Virus record (IMG/VR): IMGVR_UViG_3300010391_000058
Location: 1-64,000 of that record
DNA: 64,000 nt
Origin: a virus
Reading direction: 5' to 3' (one strand)
Position 1 is the stretch's first letter. Each line of letters begins with the position of its first letter. The position numbers and the translations under genes were made by a program. Below the pieces are notes generated by a model. It was not told the origin of the DNA. It saw only the letters and a list, made by a program, of their open reading frames with translations, and searched no databases. Below are positions 46,233 through 54,515 of the stretch, in pieces.

Positions 46233-47944
46233 TGGGAGCTATAATTACAGAAACTCAGAAAGGTTTTGAAGTGAAGATCATTCCCTATGACGAAGGGATA
46301 AAGAATGCATTTAAAGGCATTAAGTATTCATGGTACCGGGGCCAGGATAAGACTTGGGTTGTTCCAAAATACCAGCAAGATGAGCTTGAAAGGGTAAAAA
46401 AGAGATTGGGAATCATGAACGATCCGGTTATTGAAATGGAAGAGCAGTATGGTGTAATACCACCACATCCCGATCTTAATATTGATTTGAAATTAAAAAG
46501 GCCATTGCTTAAATTTCAGGAACCGGGAGTTGCTATAGCTATCCAATGGAAAAAATCTATTTGCGGGGATGATATGGGCCTTGCAAAATCAAGCACAGCA
46601 ATAGCAGTAGCCAAGGCGCTGAACAGTAAATGTGTCCTGGTTATCTGCACGAACCTTGCAAAATACAATTGGCAGAATGAGATTATGATTGCTGACGGGC
46701 AAAAAAGCATGGTGATCAGCGATTCAGGAGTAAGCAGCTGGCAGCTTTATTACAAAAATGGTAATATCAAATACTTTATAGTCAACTATGAATCGTTAAA
46801 AAAATACTTTGTTAAACCAGGCTGGAAAAAACCACCGGGCCAATTCAGGTTATCAGCTATTCCTTTCCGGGAATGCATCAGCTTATTTGATTTTGTTATT
46901 GTAGATGAAAGTCATAATTGTGCCAACCCGGAGACACTACAGAGCCGGTTTGTCCGGGGTATTTGCAAGGATAAGCCTGCAGTAATATGTTTGACGGGCA
47001 CAATCTTAACCAATAGTGTAAAGGATATCGCAAACCAGCTATTGATCGTTGACAGGCTGAAGGACGTTGTTTCTCATATACCACACCCGGTTGATCAATA
47101 TGGCAGGCCAACAGACAGGGATGGATATACTAGATTCTTAAACAGGTATTGCAATGGCGGGAACGGAGAAAGCAATTTGAATGAGCTGCAGTATAGGTTA
47201 CGGATGATATGTTATTTCCGGAGACAGAAGTCAGAGGTGTTGAAGGATCTGCCTGACAAGATAAGGAATGTAATGTATTGCGATATCACAAACAGGGAAG
47301 AGTACGATAAGTTTGAAAAGGAATTCATTGCTTACCTGAAAGAGATAAAGGCCTCAAATAATCCGAATAAAAAGGCCATGCTTGCCGGGCAGATGTTGGT
47401 TAAATTAGGAGCACTCAGAGAAATAGCTGCCCGGGGAAAGATTGGAGCAGCAAAAGAGTATGTTGATCAAGTAACCAGCTCAGGGAAAAAGGTTGTGATA
47501 TTCGCTCACCACAGATCAGTGATTACCGAATTAAAAAAGAATTTTGGTTCATGTTCAATAACCGGGGAAGATGATAGTGACCACCGGCAGCGGTCAATAA
47601 AAAGTTTTCAGAACAACCCAAAAGAAAATAAAATTACCTGCAGCCTGAAAGTGGCAGGTGAATCTATTACTCTTACAGCGGCTTCTGATGTTCTTTCAGT
47701 AGAACAACCGTTGACCGATGCCCGGCTGGAGCAGTGTATTGACAGGCTTCACAGGATAGGGCAGGTAAATAAAGTTATGGCAGCTATTCTTTTGGCCCGG
47801 AAAACAGTTGATGTGTATGTATATCACAATATCATTTTAAAGAAAAGGGATTTGCTGCAGGCAGTAACCGGTGATCATGGGCAGGGCCCGGATCAGATAA
47901 TTGATGATATGCTGGAATACTTTTCAAAGAGAGAAAAAGAGTAA
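46232..47944 (+). CDS. SNF2-family DNA helicase/translocase
   Basis: A 570-residue superfamily 2 protein. Motif I is GDDMGLAKSS (112-121, G116/K119), DESH (D225-H228) is motif II, LTGT is motif III, and QCIDRLHRIGQ (about 501-511) is motif VI. An N-terminal domain of about 80 residues (YSWYRGQDKTWVVPKYQ) resembles the DNA-binding HARP-like region of annealing helicases. It should remodel DNA at replication or recombination forks. It starts one base into the previous stop codon. All catalytic motifs are intact. Confidence 0.9.
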   Translation: MGAIITETQKGFEVKIIPYDEGIKNAFKGIKYSWYRGQDKTWVVPKYQQDELERVKKRLGIMNDPVIEMEEQYGVIPPHPDLNIDLKLKRPLLKFQEPGVAIAIQWKKSICGDDMGLAKSSTAIAVAKALNSKCVLVICTNLAKYNWQNEIMIADGQKSMVISDSGVSSWQLYYKNGNIKYFIVNYESLKKYFVKPGWKKPPGQFRLSAIPFRECISLFDFVIVDESHNCANPETLQSRFVRGICKDKPAVICLTGTILTNSVKDIANQLLIVDRLKDVVSHIPHPVDQYGRPTDRDGYTRFLNRYCNGGNGESNLNELQYRLRMICYFRRQKSEVLKDLPDKIRNVMYCDITNREEYDKFEKEFIAYLKEIKASNNPNKKAMLAGQMLVKLGALREIAARGKIGAAKEYVDQVTSSGKKVVIFAHHRSVITELKKNFGSCSITGEDDSDHRQRSIKSFQNNPKENKITCSLKVAGESITLTAASDVLSVEQPLTDARLEQCIDRLHRIGQVNKVMAAILLARKTVDVYVYHNIILKKRDLLQAVTGDHGQGPDQIIDDMLEYFSKREKE

Positions 47945-47946
47945 TT

Positions 47947-48225
47947 ATGAAAAGATATTTAATTGCAGTTGATAAACAGGTTACAACAACAAACCGTTTG
48001 GGTAGCCCGTTAATGCTATTTGAAATTACAGACGGTGTGATTAGACTTATGTCCTCTAGGATTATTGAGGCAATGCCAACAGAATTTGCATTTATAATGG
48101 AGGTAGAAAAAACAATTCATGATCTTAAACGACTTTATAAGTTTGAAATGAACCAGGTCTATTTATTGTCCGATTTTCCAGTTGTATTAAAGGATAGGGA
48201 TGTTAAAAACAGATTCGTACTTTAA
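47947..48225 (+). CDS. Small hypothetical protein after the helicase
   Basis: A 92-residue mixed protein (MKRYLIAVDKQVTTTNRLGS), ending in KNRFVL. Starts two bases after the helicase. No domain recognised. Confidence 0.5.
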   Translation: MKRYLIAVDKQVTTTNRLGSPLMLFEITDGVIRLMSSRIIEAMPTEFAFIMEVEKTIHDLKRLYKFEMNQVYLLSDFPVVLKDRDVKNRFVL

Positions 48226-48227
48226 AG

Positions 48228-48545
48228 GTGGGAAATAATTCAACGATATCAGGATTGGAGCGAAGGGTTTTTAAATATGACAGCTCAAAGGCAGATAAAA
48301 GATTTTTTAAGCAAAAGATCGTTGATTTTGTAAGGGAAAAGCCAGATGGCAAGAGCTATACTCAGTATCTTATTGATGCAATTTGGTTAAGGAATAATAA
48401 GGGTGAGACAACAAAGTACATGTATTTCAATGACCGGATACAGCAATTATTTATTGACAGATATTTTTACAGTTGGGCTAGAAAGATGATTGGTTTTATC
48501 GAAGAGGAAGCTGAACGTGCATACGGGAAAAATACATCGGCATAA
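48228..48545 (+). CDS. Hypothetical early protein with GTG start
   Basis: A 105-residue basic helical protein from GTG 48228 (MGNNSTISGLERRVFKYDSS), ending RAYGKNTSA. No ATG fits in frame before residue 60. Two-base gap to the previous gene. No domain. Confidence 0.5.
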   Translation: MGNNSTISGLERRVFKYDSSKADKRFFKQKIVDFVREKPDGKSYTQYLIDAIWLRNNKGETTKYMYFNDRIQQLFIDRYFYSWARKMIGFIEEEAERAYGKNTSA

Positions 48546-48596
48546 GTGCGGAATGGATCAATTAAATGTTTAAATTTAAAGAGCAAAAAAGTTACT

Positions 48597-49112
48597 ATGC
48601 TTACTGATTATTTAAAAAAGAGACAGGAACATATTTTTGCAGGCAGGCCGTTGCGGGAAAAGAAAGTTCATACATTAAACCAGGTATCGCCAAAGACAGC
48701 TGCAAAAAAAGCCGAACAGAAAAAGGAAGAAAAAAAGAAACAAGCTAATGGAACCGGTAAACTATCGTTGAAGAAATGGTTTTTGGATATTGAAGAAAAA
48801 CATTGGTCAAGCGGAATGTGTTGTTGTATGGAATGTGGAGTAGCAATTCCAAGATCATTTGCTAAGTTCGCAACGGCTCATTTATTACCAAAGAAACTTT
48901 TTAATTCAATAAAAACACATGAGCTTAATTATCTCATATTGGGTGCCGGTTGCGGATGCCACGATAAAACAGATCGGGTAGATAAATTCAGTCAAATGAA
49001 AGTATGGCCGGAGGCAGCACGAAGGATTAAAGAAATGATACCCTTACTTCCATTTGATGAACTTAAATATTTATCAGGACAATTAATGACAGCACTAGAA
49101 AATACGCCATGA
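48597..49112 (+). CDS. HNH/zinc-type protein, possibly NinG-like
   Basis: A 171-residue protein from ATG 48597; a GTG at 48546 is also in frame. The first 65 residues are a basic linker. The core has C-rich and His motifs of HNH-type nucleases: CCMECGVAIPRSFAKFATAH, LLPKKLFNSIKTHELNYLIL, AGCGCHDKTDR. NinG-like or HNH recombination nucleases have this layout. Next gene overlaps by four bases. Confidence 0.6.
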   Translation: MLTDYLKKRQEHIFAGRPLREKKVHTLNQVSPKTAAKKAEQKKEEKKKQANGTGKLSLKKWFLDIEEKHWSSGMCCCMECGVAIPRSFAKFATAHLLPKKLFNSIKTHELNYLILGAGCGCHDKTDRVDKFSQMKVWPEAARRIKEMIPLLPFDELKYLSGQLMTALENTP

Positions 49113-49486
49113 TAAACGCAAGTGAATTAAGAATCGGAAATTTTGTATTGAACGGAAACGGTAAGTATACAAAAATCACTTACCATGAAATAAGGTACGC
49201 CCAAATTTATCCAGATAATAATTACAACCCAATTCCGCTTACCCCTGAAATATTAGAAAAAAGTGGGTTTAAAAAGATTCAGGACTCTTTTGACCGTGCG
49301 GAATGGAGTAAATTAACCACTGGTAAAATTGTGAGCCTTCAACAAGATGGAGTGCCTGGTAATTTTGAAGCCATTAAACAGCCTTTTATTTTTAAGTGGG
49401 ATTGGCTTGAAGAAGCGAAGATTCAAATTACACACTTACACCAACTTCAAAACCTTTACTTTGCATTAACAAATTCTGAATTATAG
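49109..49486 (+). CDS. Conserved Bacteroidetes phage protein of unknown function
   Basis: A 125-residue protein with a recurring pattern: ELRIGNFVLN near the start, PIPLTPEILEKSGFKKI in the middle and HLHQLQNLYFALTNSEL at the end. I recall this as a widespread uncharacterised family. Coupled to the HNH-type gene by a four-base overlap. Confidence 0.65.
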   Translation: MINASELRIGNFVLNGNGKYTKITYHEIRYAQIYPDNNYNPIPLTPEILEKSGFKKIQDSFDRAEWSKLTTGKIVSLQQDGVPGNFEAIKQPFIFKWDWLEEAKIQITHLHQLQNLYFALTNSEL

Positions 49487-49493
49487 TAAACTT

Positions 49494-49916
49494 ATGAGTA
49501 CAAAGGAACTAACATTTAATAGAGAAAGGTTTGCTACTGCAAGTCTTATTTACAGAAATGAAAATGAACTTACTGTAGAGAAATTCGCAGAACGAATGGG
49601 CGTTTCCAGCTATGTTATTAATGCCTACGAATTGAAGAGAAGCGGGCCCACCTTACATACTGCAATCAACTTCTGCAGGATTACAGGAAACGATTTCTAT
49701 TCTTTTATAGATGAGGGATCAAAAAAAAATCCGCAGTGTAGTTTAACCGATATTAATAAAATTGATACCGGTTGCGATTTTAATTTTAAGCCAGAAACTA
49801 TTAAACTTGAAATGAAGGAAGAGAAGGGAAAGTATTTTGTAAGAATTAATGGCGGCGGGGATTGGATTGCTGCCGATTGGAACAAGGGGGAAAGCACCGT
49901 TAGAATTCATTATTAA
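49494..49916 (+). CDS. HTH-like hypothetical protein
   Basis: A 140-residue protein. Residues 10-60 look like an XRE-type HTH (LTVEKFAERMGVSSYVINAY, ELKRSGPTLHTAINFCRITG). The C-terminus is a small acidic beta domain (KYFVRINGGGDWIAADWNK). Possible regulator. Confidence 0.55.
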   Translation: MSTKELTFNRERFATASLIYRNENELTVEKFAERMGVSSYVINAYELKRSGPTLHTAINFCRITGNDFYSFIDEGSKKNPQCSLTDINKIDTGCDFNFKPETIKLEMKEEKGKYFVRINGGGDWIAADWNKGESTVRIHY

Positions 49917-49931
49917 AACCAAAATAAGACT

Positions 49932-50225
49932 ATGACCAAGTGGATAAGCATTACAGAGGTTAAACCTTTTGTAATTAAAAAGACTAAGACTTTTTGGATC
50001 GTAACAAAAGAAGGTAATCAGCATTTAGGAATAATACAATGGTATGCTCCTTGGCGTAAATATTCTTTCTTTCCAAAGCCGGATACTGTTTGGGAGACAC
50101 AATGCCTGAAAGATGTAACGGCCTTCATTGAAAACCTTATGGTTGAGCACAAAAAAGAATTACAAAACAGAAAAAAGCAAGATCATGGGATTACCAGTAA
50201 AAACAAAAGGCGGCCAAATGAATAA
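49932..50225 (+). CDS. Conserved small phage protein
   Basis: A 97-residue protein with a pattern common in phages: GIIQWYAPWRKYSFFPKPDT, ending in a basic tail (NKRRPNE). The function of the family is unknown. The last 41 bases overlap the next ORF. Confidence 0.6.
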   Translation: MTKWISITEVKPFVIKKTKTFWIVTKEGNQHLGIIQWYAPWRKYSFFPKPDTVWETQCLKDVTAFIENLMVEHKKELQNRKKQDHGITSKNKRRPNE

Positions 50226-50295
50226 GGCCCAAAAAAAGAAAAGGAATCACAGAGAGAAGATGAAAAAGAATTCACGAAGAGCAAACCGGCGCTGA
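50185..50295 (+). CDS. Short Lys/Arg-rich peptide
   Basis: A 36-residue ORF (MGLPVKTKGGQMNKAQKKKR...) with about half basic residues. It overlaps the previous gene by 41 bases and its TGA overlaps the next ATG (TGATG). Such a peptide could bind nucleic acid; it could also be a chance frame. Confidence 0.4.
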   Translation: MGLPVKTKGGQMNKAQKKKRNHREKMKKNSRRANRR

Positions 50296-50513
50296 TGAGG
50301 CATTTTAATTGTCATGCCAGGAGTAGGCAGAATCGGAAACGGCTGATAGATAAAAGTACTCACCGGAATTTAATACCGATGAAAATAACCCCGGTGCCCA
50401 AAGTGGTGAATGAGAAACTTATAAATTATAGTCTAAAGGACTGTATTATCATTATTGATACTCCAGGATGTTGGGGATCAAACTTCGATCATGGTATGCA
50501 TGGAAGAAGGTAA
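50295..50513 (+). CDS. Small basic hypothetical protein
   Basis: A 72-residue protein (MRHFNCHARSRQNRKRLIDK) with a basic N-terminus and a hydrophobic middle (LKDCIIIIDTPGCWG). No domain. Confidence 0.45.
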   Translation: MRHFNCHARSRQNRKRLIDKSTHRNLIPMKITPVPKVVNEKLINYSLKDCIIIIDTPGCWGSNFDHGMHGRR

Positions 50514-50525
50514 ATATAAAGAGAT

Positions 50526-50876
50526 ATGTGTTGTAATATTCCAGCTAATATAATGGATTGTTGTTCAAAACCTGATTGGGCTGGTACAGTCAAGATGATT
50601 GAAGATTGCGGGTTTGAAATTCCCACTTGGAGCAGGCATGCTATTTTAGACGGCAAATGTACCTCAGTAAATATCGGCCCGGATAACGGCGAAGGAATTC
50701 CGTTTGTTGATATTGAAGAAAGGGGCTGGAAAAGTCAGAGGTTCCTGCATCCATATAAACAACTTGCAAAGGCTATTGTATTTAACATTCTGAACCCGGA
50801 TTGGGCTGAACGAAAAAAGCAGGAAATAAAAGAATGGATGGATGAAAAAATACCGGAGTTTATCCGGCCAATATAA
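50526..50876 (+). CDS. Cysteine-starting hypothetical protein
   Basis: A 116-residue protein. Four cysteines lie within the first 13 residues (MCCNIPANIMDCC), which might bind a metal. The rest is a mixed domain ending in helices (NPDWAERKKQEIKEWMDEKI). Unknown. Confidence 0.5.
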   Translation: MCCNIPANIMDCCSKPDWAGTVKMIEDCGFEIPTWSRHAILDGKCTSVNIGPDNGEGIPFVDIEERGWKSQRFLHPYKQLAKAIVFNILNPDWAERKKQEIKEWMDEKIPEFIRPI

Positions 50877-50881
50877 AATAT

Positions 50882-51142
50882 ATGATACAAGAAAAGGTTA
50901 GAAAAAAGAGGCTGGAGCTGCCGGATGATGCGAAGGAATTTATTATGGCTAATTATCAAAGCATGTCCGTTCCGGATATGGCAAAGAAGATGAAGCGGGG
51001 CAGTACAACGGTATATGGCTGGATGAAAGATCTGCAGCTGAAGCCCAAAGGCCTTACGATTACAAATGATCACCCCTTTAAAAAGAGTAACCGGAACCTG
51101 GAGGCATTTTTAACCAGCTGCAGGAACGATAGAATAAAATAA
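50882..51142 (+). CDS. HTH DNA-binding protein
   Basis: An 86-residue basic protein with a simple HTH: IMANYQSMSVPDMAKKMKRG, then STTVYGWMKDLQL. It resembles a transposase- or resolvase-type HTH, probably an early regulator. Five-base gap to its upstream neighbour. Confidence 0.65.
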   Translation: MIQEKVRKKRLELPDDAKEFIMANYQSMSVPDMAKKMKRGSTTVYGWMKDLQLKPKGLTITNDHPFKKSNRNLEAFLTSCRNDRIK

Positions 51143-51146
51143 AACG

Positions 51147-51419
51147 ATGCCAAAAAACAAACTTTACGGTGTGCAGCAAGCAATGGCTCAGGTAGAACAA
51201 TCTAAGTCCAGAAGAGCAGCTGAATATAAAAGGGCTTTTCTTGCTGTTGCAGCCTTATCAAAGTTGACCAGGATTAGTATTAAGCCCACTCATGGATATC
51301 AGGGAAATTGCAGGTGGCAGGTTAATGCTTTTGGAAAGATATTTTATAATTACGATTTGATTGAAGCTTTAAGAGAAGTCGCAATTTTAGGAAGTAAACT
51401 ATATGAGAAACAGCACTAA
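51147..51419 (+). CDS. Hypothetical protein
   Basis: A 90-residue basic helical protein (MPKNKLYGVQQAMAQVEQSK). Overlaps the next ORF by 17 bases. No domain. Confidence 0.45.
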   Translation: MPKNKLYGVQQAMAQVEQSKSRRAAEYKRAFLAVAALSKLTRISIKPTHGYQGNCRWQVNAFGKIFYNYDLIEALREVAILGSKLYEKQH

Positions 51420-51594
51420 ACTTAAAAAGATATTGGAGGATAATACCATAGGTTTATCTACTTCAAATCACAATTGGCAAATGTCAATCATCAATTTCAA
51501 AACCAAAGAAAGATATCAGGTGGAAGGAAAAAGTTTTACGGAAGTAATAAATAAAGCATTTAAACAATATGGCATCGGCAGGCGCAGACTTTAG
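51403..51594 (+). CDS. Small hypothetical protein
   Basis: A 63-residue basic protein (MRNSTKLKKILEDNTIGLST) between two overlapping genes (17 bases upstream, 26 downstream). The middle and end resemble a short strand-plus-helix element (QMSIINFKTKERYQVEG). No domain. Confidence 0.45.
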   Translation: MRNSTKLKKILEDNTIGLSTSNHNWQMSIINFKTKERYQVEGKSFTEVINKAFKQYGIGRRRL

Positions 51595-52069
51595 TAATGA
51601 TCGAAAGTACAGGTACAGACTTTGGAGAATATGGGATGATTCTCTTCCAAGGGCTATGCTTATTGGTTTGAACCCATCCACTGCAAACGAAAATAAAAAC
51701 GATAACACCATTAATATTTTAATTCGTGTTATGACAACTTTGGGATATGGTGGATTTTATATGATGAACTGTTTTGCTTTTATAGCCAGCAAACCAGAAC
51801 TACTTAAACACAACCAGCTGTCCGATGAATGGAACAATAATTTTCTTATAGTAACAGCCGGGGAATGTTCAGATGTAATTTTCGCATGGGGAAGCTTTGA
51901 GATCATTAAAGAGACGGGCAGAGATAAAGAGCTTATGGAGCTATTTCCGAATGCATTATGTTTCGGCCATAATCAAAATGGAACACCGTTTCATCCCAGG
52001 GCACTTAGTTATAAAGGATTACTTAACAAACCTGAACTTATAAAATTTTCATCAAATGGCAGAGAATAG
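51569..52069 (+). CDS. DUF1643-family protein
   Basis: A 166-residue protein with DUF1643 features: YRYRLWRIWDDSLPRAMLIG, LNPSTANENKNDNTI, GYGGFYMMNCFAF, AWGSFE, CFGHNQNGTPFHPRALSY. The family is common in phages and bacteria and its activity is unknown. Overlaps the neighbours on both sides. Confidence 0.85.
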   Translation: MASAGADFSNDRKYRYRLWRIWDDSLPRAMLIGLNPSTANENKNDNTINILIRVMTTLGYGGFYMMNCFAFIASKPELLKHNQLSDEWNNNFLIVTAGECSDVIFAWGSFEIIKETGRDKELMELFPNALCFGHNQNGTPFHPRALSYKGLLNKPELIKFSSNGRE

Positions 52070-52322
52070 ATTTATAGTTGCTGAAGTTTCTAAAAATTGG
52101 GAGCAAGGCAATTTTTAGCAAGGAGACAATAAAGAACTTGAATTGTTGTCTCAAAGGTTTGAACTGGTTATCAATACCAATTTTGAAAGAGGGTATAAAT
52201 TATCAGATTGGAAAACCAGCGTGTTTGTTCATGATGGAGTAGTAAGCGAAACTATTATTGCGATTTTCGAAAAAATTGTTGATTTCACTTATAAAGGCTT
52301 TAAAGAACAGGAGGAAAATTAA
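52056..52322 (+). pseudogene. Small gene with an in-frame TAG
   Basis: ATG 52056 encodes MAENRFIVAEVSKNWEQGNF, then TAG at 52116-52118. The same frame continues for 67 codons (QGDNKELELLSQRFELVINT...) to TAA at 52320-52322, without any other stop. The downstream part looks like a normal protein. TAG is used as an ordinary stop by other genes here, so this is more likely a nonsense mutation than recoding, although read-through is possible. Confidence 0.55.
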
Positions 52323-52345
52323 TGGCAGAGAGTAACAAAAGGTAA
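52322..52345 (+). other. Orphan start of the DUF5131 gene (MAESNK)
   Basis: An ATG overlapping the previous stop (TAATG) opens MAESNKR and ends. Gp37/Gp68 (DUF5131) proteins typically begin like MAExxKIEWTDATWN. The gene of that family starts 525 bases further on, after an HNH gene, so this looks like the original start cut off by an insertion. Confidence 0.5.
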
Positions 52346-52348
52346 CGG

Positions 52349-52376
52349 TTTGTGTCCACTGTATTTTGTATCTTTG
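52349..52376 (+). promoter_or_regulatory. Candidate promoter of the HNH gene (leaderless)
   Basis: TTTG (52349-52352) and an exact -7 box TATCTTTG (52369-52376), with a short 16-base spacer. The ATG follows three bases later. Confidence 0.45.
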
Positions 52377-52379
52377 ATT

Positions 52380-52943
52380 ATGGCTCAAACTCACAATGGA
52401 AGGATATTACAGTTTTGTAATAAACATGGCTTAGATTATGAGTTTTACAAAAAACAAAGAAAAGCTGGATTAAAATGGTGTACGGGTTGTAAGGAGTGGC
52501 ATGCATTTAAAGAGTTTGGGAAAGATAAAACACGGTATGACGGGTTTGCGGCAATGTGTCTTGATTACAGGAGCAGATTTGACAAACGTAGGTATGTTCC
52601 AAAAACAAGAGTTTCTAAAAAGGGGGCTCGGTTTGTTCCAGCAAGGGATAATGATAAAAACCAGGCAAGAGCAAGAGTAAACAGATTTGTTCGTGTCGGG
52701 ATTCTACCAAACCCAAACGAACTTCCCTGTGTAGATTGTGGACACACTAAAGAAAGTAAAGAAAAAAGAAGGCATGAATATGATCATTATAAGGGATATA
52801 AAGCCGAACACCAAGAAACAGTAGAAGTGGTTTGTAGTATTTGTCACAAAAAAAGAACAAACAAATTATATGGGAAAAGAAACCGGAATAAGTTGGACGG
52901 ACGCTACATGGAACATAGCAAGGGGATGTACAAAAGTGGATGA
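52380..52943 (+). CDS. HNH endonuclease-like protein, probably homing
   Basis: A 187-residue protein from ATG 52380. The N-terminal zinc knuckle (KWCTGCKEWHAFKEFGKDKT, AAMCLDYRS) is followed by an HNH-type region: CVDCGHTKESKEKRRHEYDH and HQETVEVVCSICHKKRTNK. It has its own promoter box directly before the start. Its last 74 bases overlap the DUF5131 gene and supply that gene's new start codon. Both points fit a homing-type gene that inserted after codon six of the DUF5131 gene. Confidence 0.75.
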   Translation: MAQTHNGRILQFCNKHGLDYEFYKKQRKAGLKWCTGCKEWHAFKEFGKDKTRYDGFAAMCLDYRSRFDKRRYVPKTRVSKKGARFVPARDNDKNQARARVNRFVRVGILPNPNELPCVDCGHTKESKEKRRHEYDHYKGYKAEHQETVEVVCSICHKKRTNKLYGKRNRNKLDGRYMEHSKGMYKSG

Positions 52944-53724
52944 AGATTGTAAATTCTGTTATATGTACCGGGATAGTATGAATGGCACAAGGTATAAACC
53001 AGCTCAGGTTGTCAGAACAAAAACAGTCTTTGATTTTCCTTTAAAATACAAGGAAACAAAAAGTAGTTGTTGGGATGGGAAGCCGCTAATATTTACCAGT
53101 AGCCTAACAGATTTTTTCCATGAAGATATTGATGGGTACAGGAATGAGGCCTGGGATATCATTCGAAAGTGCCCTCACCTTATTTTTCAAATTCTTACCA
53201 AAAGGCCTGAAAGAATCTTGAAGCATTTACCTGATGATTGGGGAGATGGATGGGATAACGTTTGGTTAGGAACGTCTGCCGGCAGCGGTGGAGAAAAACA
53301 GATGAAAAGAATTGAAGATCTAATGGAGGTAAAACTTTCCGGAAAGGCTAAAGTTATTTTCCTTTCCTTGGAACCACTACACGGGCCAATTGATCTAAAT
53401 AATGAGTTTGATTTTTCTCCTATTGATTGCAGCGCCAATATTTTAGAGTACTGCGATTGGGTGATTGTTGGTGGAGAGAGCGGTAATGATGTAGGTAAAT
53501 ACCGGTACCGGCCCTGCAGCATTGAGTGGATTCATAAGATCGTTTATGACTGCCAGGAAAACGTGGTTCCAGTATTCGTTAAACAGCTTGGCACTCATCT
53601 ATCAAAAGAATTAAAAATGTCTGATCGGCATGGTGGGAATATTGATGAGTTCCCGGAACATTTACAGTTTCGGCAATTCCCTGGTTGGTATGATTCCGAA
53701 AAAAGTTCTTTGCAGATAAAATAA
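52870..53724 (+). CDS. Phage Gp37/Gp68 family protein (DUF5131)
   Basis: A 284-residue protein of the DUF5131 family. It has ISWTDATWN, then C20-x6-C27-x2-C30-Y (GCTKVDEDCKFCYM), which resembles a radical-SAM iron-sulphur site, then IFTSSLTDFF, ILTKRPERI and GGESG. Its function is not established. Normal members start MAExxKIEWTD; here the first six residues (MGKETG) come from the end of the HNH gene (see 52322). Confidence 0.88.
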   Translation: MGKETGISWTDATWNIARGCTKVDEDCKFCYMYRDSMNGTRYKPAQVVRTKTVFDFPLKYKETKSSCWDGKPLIFTSSLTDFFHEDIDGYRNEAWDIIRKCPHLIFQILTKRPERILKHLPDDWGDGWDNVWLGTSAGSGGEKQMKRIEDLMEVKLSGKAKVIFLSLEPLHGPIDLNNEFDFSPIDCSANILEYCDWVIVGGESGNDVGKYRYRPCSIEWIHKIVYDCQENVVPVFVKQLGTHLSKELKMSDRHGGNIDEFPEHLQFRQFPGWYDSEKSSLQIK

Positions 53725-53812
53725 TTCCTGTTATCTTCGAATTATAACAGTCTGGTATTATTCGGTAGCACGGATATTGCCAGGTAAAAGATGAAACAGT
53801 CTTTTTCCCTTA

Positions 53813-53841
53813 CCTCCAGTGCTACATGGAGGTTTTTTTTA
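53813..53841 (+). terminator. Rho-independent terminator
   Basis: Stem CCTCCA (53813-53818) with TGGAGG (53827-53832), followed by TTTTTTTT. It lies in the leader of the gene at 53860, 19 bases before its ATG. Confidence 0.85.
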
Positions 53842-53859
53842 TCTTCTAAAACAAGTCAA

Positions 53860-54138
53860 ATGAAAAAACTTCTCACACTCATCATTCTTTCTATTGCCTT
53901 TACCGTTTCCTGCCATGCACAAAAAGACAGCCTGAATAAGAAAGTTCAGGACACCGTTGCAGTAGAAACAACTCCTTTGTTATCTTATAACGATATAAAT
54001 TTACTTTTTGAAAAAGTTCTATTGGACATGCCTCTTCGATATGCCGGCCCTATTCGGGATGCTTTAATTACTTTACTCAGCCAAAGGGAAGTTGAGTATA
54101 ATGCAAAAAAGAAGCTCCAGAAAAAGCAGAATAAATAA
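53860..54138 (+). CDS. Secreted hypothetical protein
   Basis: A 92-residue protein from ATG 53860, chosen because it begins a signal peptide (MKKLLTLIILSIAFTVSCHA) and because the upstream part of the frame crosses a terminator. The mature part is helical (LLFEKVLLDMPLRYAGPIRD) and ends in a lysine-rich coil. Third small secreted protein in the window outside the lysis cassette. Function unknown. Confidence 0.55.
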   Translation: MKKLLTLIILSIAFTVSCHAQKDSLNKKVQDTVAVETTPLLSYNDINLLFEKVLLDMPLRYAGPIRDALITLLSQREVEYNAKKKLQKKQNK

Positions 54139-54157
54139 CCTTTAAACAAAAAATCAA

Positions 54158-54514
54158 ATGATTACTGTTTTCCAGCAGCTAAGCCTGTATTGTCAGGCGA
54201 AGGGCTTGACAGCCCCTACAAAGGACGATCTTACCAATGCCGGCAATATTGTATCACATCATTTCAGGCGATTTTGGGTGCCTAAGAAGTACATTGAAGT
54301 TGGTTCTATAATTCCCGATGCCGGGTTTATAGTGCAACAGGAAGGTGATAACAAGCATGTAGTGGCTGGATACCCTGATATTTTTAAGGATGAAATGAAT
54401 AGCAGGTTTGATATGTACTTTGAGAATAAGGCAAAGGAAAAGCCAGTGATCAAAGAAAAGAAACCCCCAAAGCCGGGTGCCTATCTTGCTTATCAAGCCA
54501 AACCAGGAAAGTGA
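54158..54514 (+). CDS. Hypothetical protein before the replication initiator
   Basis: A 118-residue protein with a helical N-terminus, a beta part (KKYIEVGSIIPDAGFIVQQE) and a Lys/Pro-rich tail (EKKPPKPGAYLAYQAKPGK). Unknown. One-base gap to the next start. Confidence 0.5.
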   Translation: MITVFQQLSLYCQAKGLTAPTKDDLTNAGNIVSHHFRRFWVPKKYIEVGSIIPDAGFIVQQEGDNKHVVAGYPDIFKDEMNSRFDMYFENKAKEKPVIKEKKPPKPGAYLAYQAKPGK

Positions 54515-54515
54515 A

